DNA of 10,179 nucleotides. Source: Euperipatoides rowelli. Its lineage: Eukaryota > Onychophora > Udeonychophora > Euonychophora > Peripatopsidae. Within the stretch, counting starts at the first letter, position 1. Each line of letters starts with the position of its first letter. The notes under the pieces were generated by a model. That model made no database searches, was not told the DNA's origin, and saw only the letters and a program-made list of their open reading frames with translations. Shown one piece after another: positions 7,622 to 10,179 of the stretch. A program made the translations under genes and the position numbers. Location: the NCBI GenBank assembly GCA_003024985.2, contig PXIH01S0133872.1. One strand, written 5' to 3'.

Positions 7622-7741
7622 ACTATAATTTATTTTAAAATTAAAAGTAGGCCTGCAATATATTATACTTTAGCCAAGTTCTTTGATAATACTCAGCCGA
7701 TTTTACCATAGTGGTTAGTCTATTATTATTTATTATTTTTA
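7622..7741. other. 3' end of hAT element and A/T-rich spacer
   Basis: From the transposase stop to about 7711 is the presumed 3' untranslated and terminal part of the hAT element, including ACTCAGCCGATTTTACCATAG at its end. 7712-7741 is a short TTATTATT-rich spacer that contains the insertion target of the next element. Confidence 0.45.
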
Positions 7742-7744
7742 TTA

Positions 7745-8085
7745 TTACCGTAAAATGCCGAGCAAGGGCGCATGCGCTCTTATCATTCGTTTGGGGGGAA
7801 ATGGGGGGGGGGGCGCTCTTGTTCGGCTCCATGCTAAGAAACCTTAGATTTACCACAATGCATTGCAAAATGGACATGGCGCTCTTGCTTGGATACCCCT
7901 TGGATTTCCTTCAGAGTGATAAAAAAGTCAAAATGCAGTGATGGCGCTCTTGTTCAGCGATGGCGCTATATGCCTATGTTGGCGCTCTTGTCAGCGATGG
8001 CGCTATATACCTATGTTTTGACAAGAAAGGGGGGGGGGGGGCGCCCTTGCTTGGTGGGGCGCTCTTGGTTGGCATTCTACGGTAA
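7745..8085. mobile_element. miniature inverted-repeat element with TTA target duplication, PIF/Harbinger-like
   Basis: The left end TTACCGTAAAATGCCGAGCA and the reverse complement of the right end TTACCGTAGAATGCCAACCA continue as AGGGCGC and AGAGCGC. This gives terminal inverted repeats of about 27 bp with four differences. TTA lies on each side (7742-7744 and 8086-8088), matching the 3-bp TWA target preference of PIF/Harbinger elements; the palindromic boundary leaves one to three bases of uncertainty. The 341-bp body has no transposase. It is full of GGCGCTCTTG and GGCGCTATA words and has G runs near 7802-7812 and 8030-8041. Open frames on both strands here are spurious. Confidence 0.78.
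7943..8017 (+). repeat. tandem 37-38-bp repeat inside the miniature element
   Basis: GGCGCTCTTGTTCAGCGATGGCGCTATATGCCTATGTT at 7943-7980 is followed directly by a 37-bp version at 7981-8017 differing by one T deletion and a G/A change. Related GGCGCTCTTG words recur at about 7811, 7876 and 8058, so the element seems to have grown by internal duplication of its terminal sequence. Confidence 0.9.
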
Positions 8086-8174
8086 TTAAAGAAAATATTT
8101 TAGTTATTTAAAATAAGCTTTTATAAATTATTAAAGAAAATATTTGGTCATTTGGAATAAACTAGCTTAGTCAA
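8085..8174 (+). repeat. diverged 45-bp tandem duplication abutting the miniature element
   Basis: ATTAAAGAAAATATTT begins at 8085 and again at 8130, and the following bases remain similar (TTATTTAAAATAA against TCATTTGGAATAA, then AGCTT in both). The first copy starts at the outer edge of the element at 7745-8085. The divergence suggests the duplication is older than simple slippage in a recent assembly. Confidence 0.75.
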
Positions 8175-9175
8175 AATTTTTCTAAAATTAATCGTTATTT
8201 TATTTATTAAAAAAAAGCTTAGCGACATCATATTTTAATATAATGCTTTTTGTCATATCCTGCTGCTTTTATTGAATAAATAAATGAGTCATTTCAGCCT
8301 TTTTTTTTTTACAAACCAAAACTTTCAAATTGAAACTAAAAAAAAGTACTTAATACACAATTGAAAAAAATAAAAAGTAATTTATCATCATTTAATATAA
8401 AGTAAATTTTAACCTATAGGCTAATAATATCTTTTTTCCCTTTAAAAAAAACATGTGCTGCCTATATTGTGTGTAAGTGCTTACCTGTTCAAAACAAAGG
8501 CTTGTATGACATTTAGTATATTCTGTGTTTGTATTATTTATAGCCTATACAGAGAATCGTTTCTCAAGAGCCACACTGAAAAAATCAGTTTTGTACCATG
8601 GAAAAAATATTTGAAAAAAAAAAAAAAATTTAAATTTAGCTTTATAACTGTGAATTTTTTTTTTTAATCTGTTAAGTTTTTCTATTTTGCCATCATTTTT
8701 TGAAAGTGGTATATACCTCTGAAATAAAGTATAACTTGGTTAATCATCAATTATAACACTTTGGAGAGTTGACATTAAATTATGTGAAAAATGAGGTGGC
8801 AGGTCGACCATCCTGAAAAGTAAATACAAGGCTGAATTATCGGCGTTAAAATAAAGCTTACAATGATTACAATAAAATATTCAAACTTGGAACAAATAGC
8901 AAAAAATATGACTCCAAATGCACGCACATTTTATATATAATTTCATTAATCCTTTGTGACAATTTTTTAGTCCTAAAAAAGGACTTGGTGTTAGAAAAAA
9001 AAAAGTTGAATTAACTTACAAAGATGAAATCTTAATGACTGATCTCCATAATGGTGTGGTAGGCTTGAAGATAAATTTGTATACAAATCTAAATATGCAG
9101 TAATTGACAAATAAAGAATAAAATTATTGAATCTGTCGAATAGAAAAAACTTAAATTTCATTAGTTGGAAATTAC
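8175..9175. other. long AT-rich gene-free stretch
   Basis: Poly-A/T runs dominate (for example 8301-8310, 8614-8627, 8654-8665). CCTATAGGCTAATAA at 8413-8427 repeats the sequence at 141-155. ATTTGTATACAAAT at 9074-9087 is a perfect 14-bp palindrome. The 70-codon open frame at 8455-8667 reads through homopolymers and has no recognisable domain, so it is not called. No gene or transposon end was identified. Confidence 0.45.
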
Positions 9176-9304
9176 CTAGAATTCTTCTTGAATAAAATAA
9201 TGCATTAACTGGATGGGGGACAAAGTAACGTCCTCAGCGGCTGTTGTATTTCTTAGTGGAGTCCTTATTATGTGATCTATATTGCCTCGAGAAGGCTTCT
9301 TGGC
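9176..9304 (-). other. unidentified minus-strand open segment, GC-richer than flanks
   Basis: On the minus strand, 42 codons lie between a TAA (9305-9307) and a TAG (9176-9178), with no initiator ATG at the start. The peptide (AKKPSRGNIDHIIRTPLR and on) has an ordinary soluble composition, unlike the Lys/Asn/Phe-rich translations of the surrounding DNA. It might be an exon or transposon scrap, or chance. I do not recognise it. Confidence 0.15.
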
Positions 9305-9530
9305 TTATTCCACCCAATAAAGATTATGCACATTTCATTCAGCGTGCAATTTCTCTATTACTAAGTCCAGCATAATCATTTTTTATGGACATCTTTAAAT
9401 ACTTTTAACGTAGGGTTCAATAAAATGCCTTTAGAAACTGTATCCTTTGACCATTGACATAAATGGGGCTTATTTTAAAAATCGGGAAATTTTGCACATG
9501 AAAAAACTGATGCAATGCATATTTTAAATG
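9305..9530. other. unassigned AT-rich flank of the hAT miniature element
   Basis: No gene or repeat is visible. The last bases lead into the target site TTCTAGAA at 9531-9538. Confidence 0.4.
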
Positions 9531-9538
9531 TTCTAGAA

Positions 9539-9865
9539 CAGTGGCTCCCAACCTTTTTACATGCGAGGACCACTTTTCCAACTACATATAAGCTGCGGAC
9601 CACTAGATCACACACACAAATAGATATGATTATTTGATGAGCTTTTTTTTTTTTTTTGGGGGTAGGAGCACCAGCTTATATGTAATATCACAATACCATA
9701 ATCAATTGTTTCAAAAAAATATGCCTATATTCAATTTGACAAGTTATTGATTAGTTGCCAAACTAAAAACGTAGGATTTTTTTTAATTAATAAAACAGCC
9801 AGGGACCACCAGATAATGCTCCAGGGAGCACTTGTGATCCATGGATCACAGGTTGCGAAACACTG
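9539..9865. mobile_element. hAT (Charlie-like) miniature element, 327 bp
   Basis: The left end is CAGTGGCTCCCAACCTTTTT. Read on the minus strand, the right end is CAGTGTTTCGCAACC. The element is flanked by a perfect 8-bp direct repeat, TTCTAGAA, at 9531-9538 and 9866-9873. CAG-type ends with (C/G)CAACC and 8-bp duplications are diagnostic of the hAT superfamily. Internally it has GGACCAC words near both ends, a poly-T run at 9643-9657, and a perfect 18-bp palindrome at 9833-9850. There is no transposase, so it must have been moved by a hAT enzyme in trans. The terminal repeats differ at two of fifteen positions, so it is moderately old, although its target duplication is intact. Confidence 0.92.
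9833..9850. repeat. perfect 18-bp palindrome near the hAT element's right end
   Basis: TGTGATCCATGGATCACA has no spacer and lies 15 bp inside the right terminus of the 327-bp element. It could be a subterminal transposase-binding structure or another short snap-back scar. Confidence 0.95.
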
Positions 9866-9873
9866 TTCTAGAA

Positions 9874-10179
9874 TAAAAACAAAAGTGAAGATATTTCTCA
9901 TTATAAAATAAACTCCTGAAAGTGTTCGCTCTAAAAACTGTAAAAATATCTAATCCAGTCTGCTTGATCGATATTAATATTTTTAATAGGATTTGAAATA
10001 AAATTTCAATGGATTTACATAAAGTAGTCATTATTATGAAATTCTAATGTTTTAAAGAAAAAAAAAGGGAATTTATATTTTTTAATGATTTTTGAAGTTG
10101 CACATTGTGTATATTTGGTTAGCTGGAAGCAGTAATTCAACTGGTTGCACATCTTACTCTTAATTACTCTGCATGCTAG
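9874..10179. other. AT-rich stretch at window end
   Basis: No gene is visible. The minus-strand open frame at 9846-10031 starts inside the hAT element and runs into A/T-rich flank, with no recognisable domain. Confidence 0.4.

Larger units (their letters stand above)
5697..7711 (+). mobile_element. decayed hAT transposon with BED-type transposase
   Basis: The body contains a hAT transposase pseudogene (6383-7621). Upstream are two clusters of ATTCGGC/ATTCAGCCG motifs, at about 5713-5818 and 6238-6327, typical of palindromic subterminal repeats in some hAT elements. The proposed left end CTAGGGATAAAACAATTATTCGG and, read on the minus strand, the right end CTATGGTAAAATCGGCTGAG share CTAkGG, TAAAA and TCGG. 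No convincing 8-bp target duplication flanks these ends, so the limits are tentative. A Harbinger-like miniature element lies 34 bp beyond the right end. Confidence 0.7.

Noticed and set aside
7641-7941. Overlapping open frames on both strands near the miniature element
   Set aside because: They lie across terminal inverted repeats and G runs of a non-coding element, with no conserved motif.
7889-8089. 66-codon plus-strand open frame
   Set aside because: It is a translation of the 37-38-bp tandem repeat and the poly-G run, ending at the element's terminus.
8455-8667. 70-codon plus-strand open frame with hydrophobic start
   Set aside because: Phe/Lys-rich composition follows from A/T homopolymers; no start context, domain or neighbour supports a gene.
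9539-9865. Retroelement tail suggested by the poly-T run at 9643-9657
   Set aside because: The run is internal to an element with clear hAT termini and an 8-bp target duplication.

Overview
The window reads as AT-rich (roughly 70 percent A+T), repeat-loaded animal DNA, most likely from an invertebrate or other aquatic metazoan. The signs are long poly-A/T runs, decayed transposon genes of animal type, miniature inverted-repeat elements and microsatellites, and no operon-like coding or bacterial signal. Two single ambiguous bases (4494, 5361) point to a draft assembly. I cannot name the species. I see no intact host gene, tRNA, rRNA or CRISPR array; almost everything recognisable is mobile DNA at different stages of decay.

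Layout. 1-575 is AT-rich and carries one copy (154-238) of a short dispersed repeat. 596-1231 is a frameshifted pseudogene. It resembles a transposon-associated family with a 'GFHxxTxCD...KKxAW' block and a C-terminal CXC (tesmin/TSO1-like) cysteine cluster. 1285-1600 follows with two to three diverged ~130-bp units carrying a CCGCCAT core. 1925-2095 is a microsatellite area and 2480-2712 is a slightly GC-richer unidentified patch. 2978-4142 looks like a non-autonomous hAT-type element with a degenerate 8-bp target duplication; it holds two striking near-zero-loop inverted repeats (3109-3221 and 3491-3567). 4151-5220 is AT-rich with a 13-bp tandem repeat and an eroded 87-bp hairpin. 5230-5320 has a TTCGCCA array on a 20-bp period. 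5358-5547 has two more copies of the dispersed repeat.

5697-7711 is a decayed hAT transposon. It has ATTCGGC-rich subterminal sequence, a BED zinc finger, the first DDE aspartate block (TTDAWTS), the TRWHS block and the hATC dimerisation domain, broken by several stops and frameshifts and missing the stretch between TRWHS and hATC. 7745-8085 is a 341-bp miniature element with long terminal inverted repeats, TTA target duplications and internal GGCGCTCTTG repeats. 8085-8174 is a 45-bp tandem duplication starting exactly at that element's end. 9539-9865 is a clean 327-bp hAT miniature element with a perfect 8-bp target duplication.

No functional gene network can be proposed. The most unusual shared feature is a set of near-perfect inverted repeats with 0-6 nt loops inside several unrelated elements. 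They fit a snap-back or template-switch mutation process, or hairpin RNA sources.
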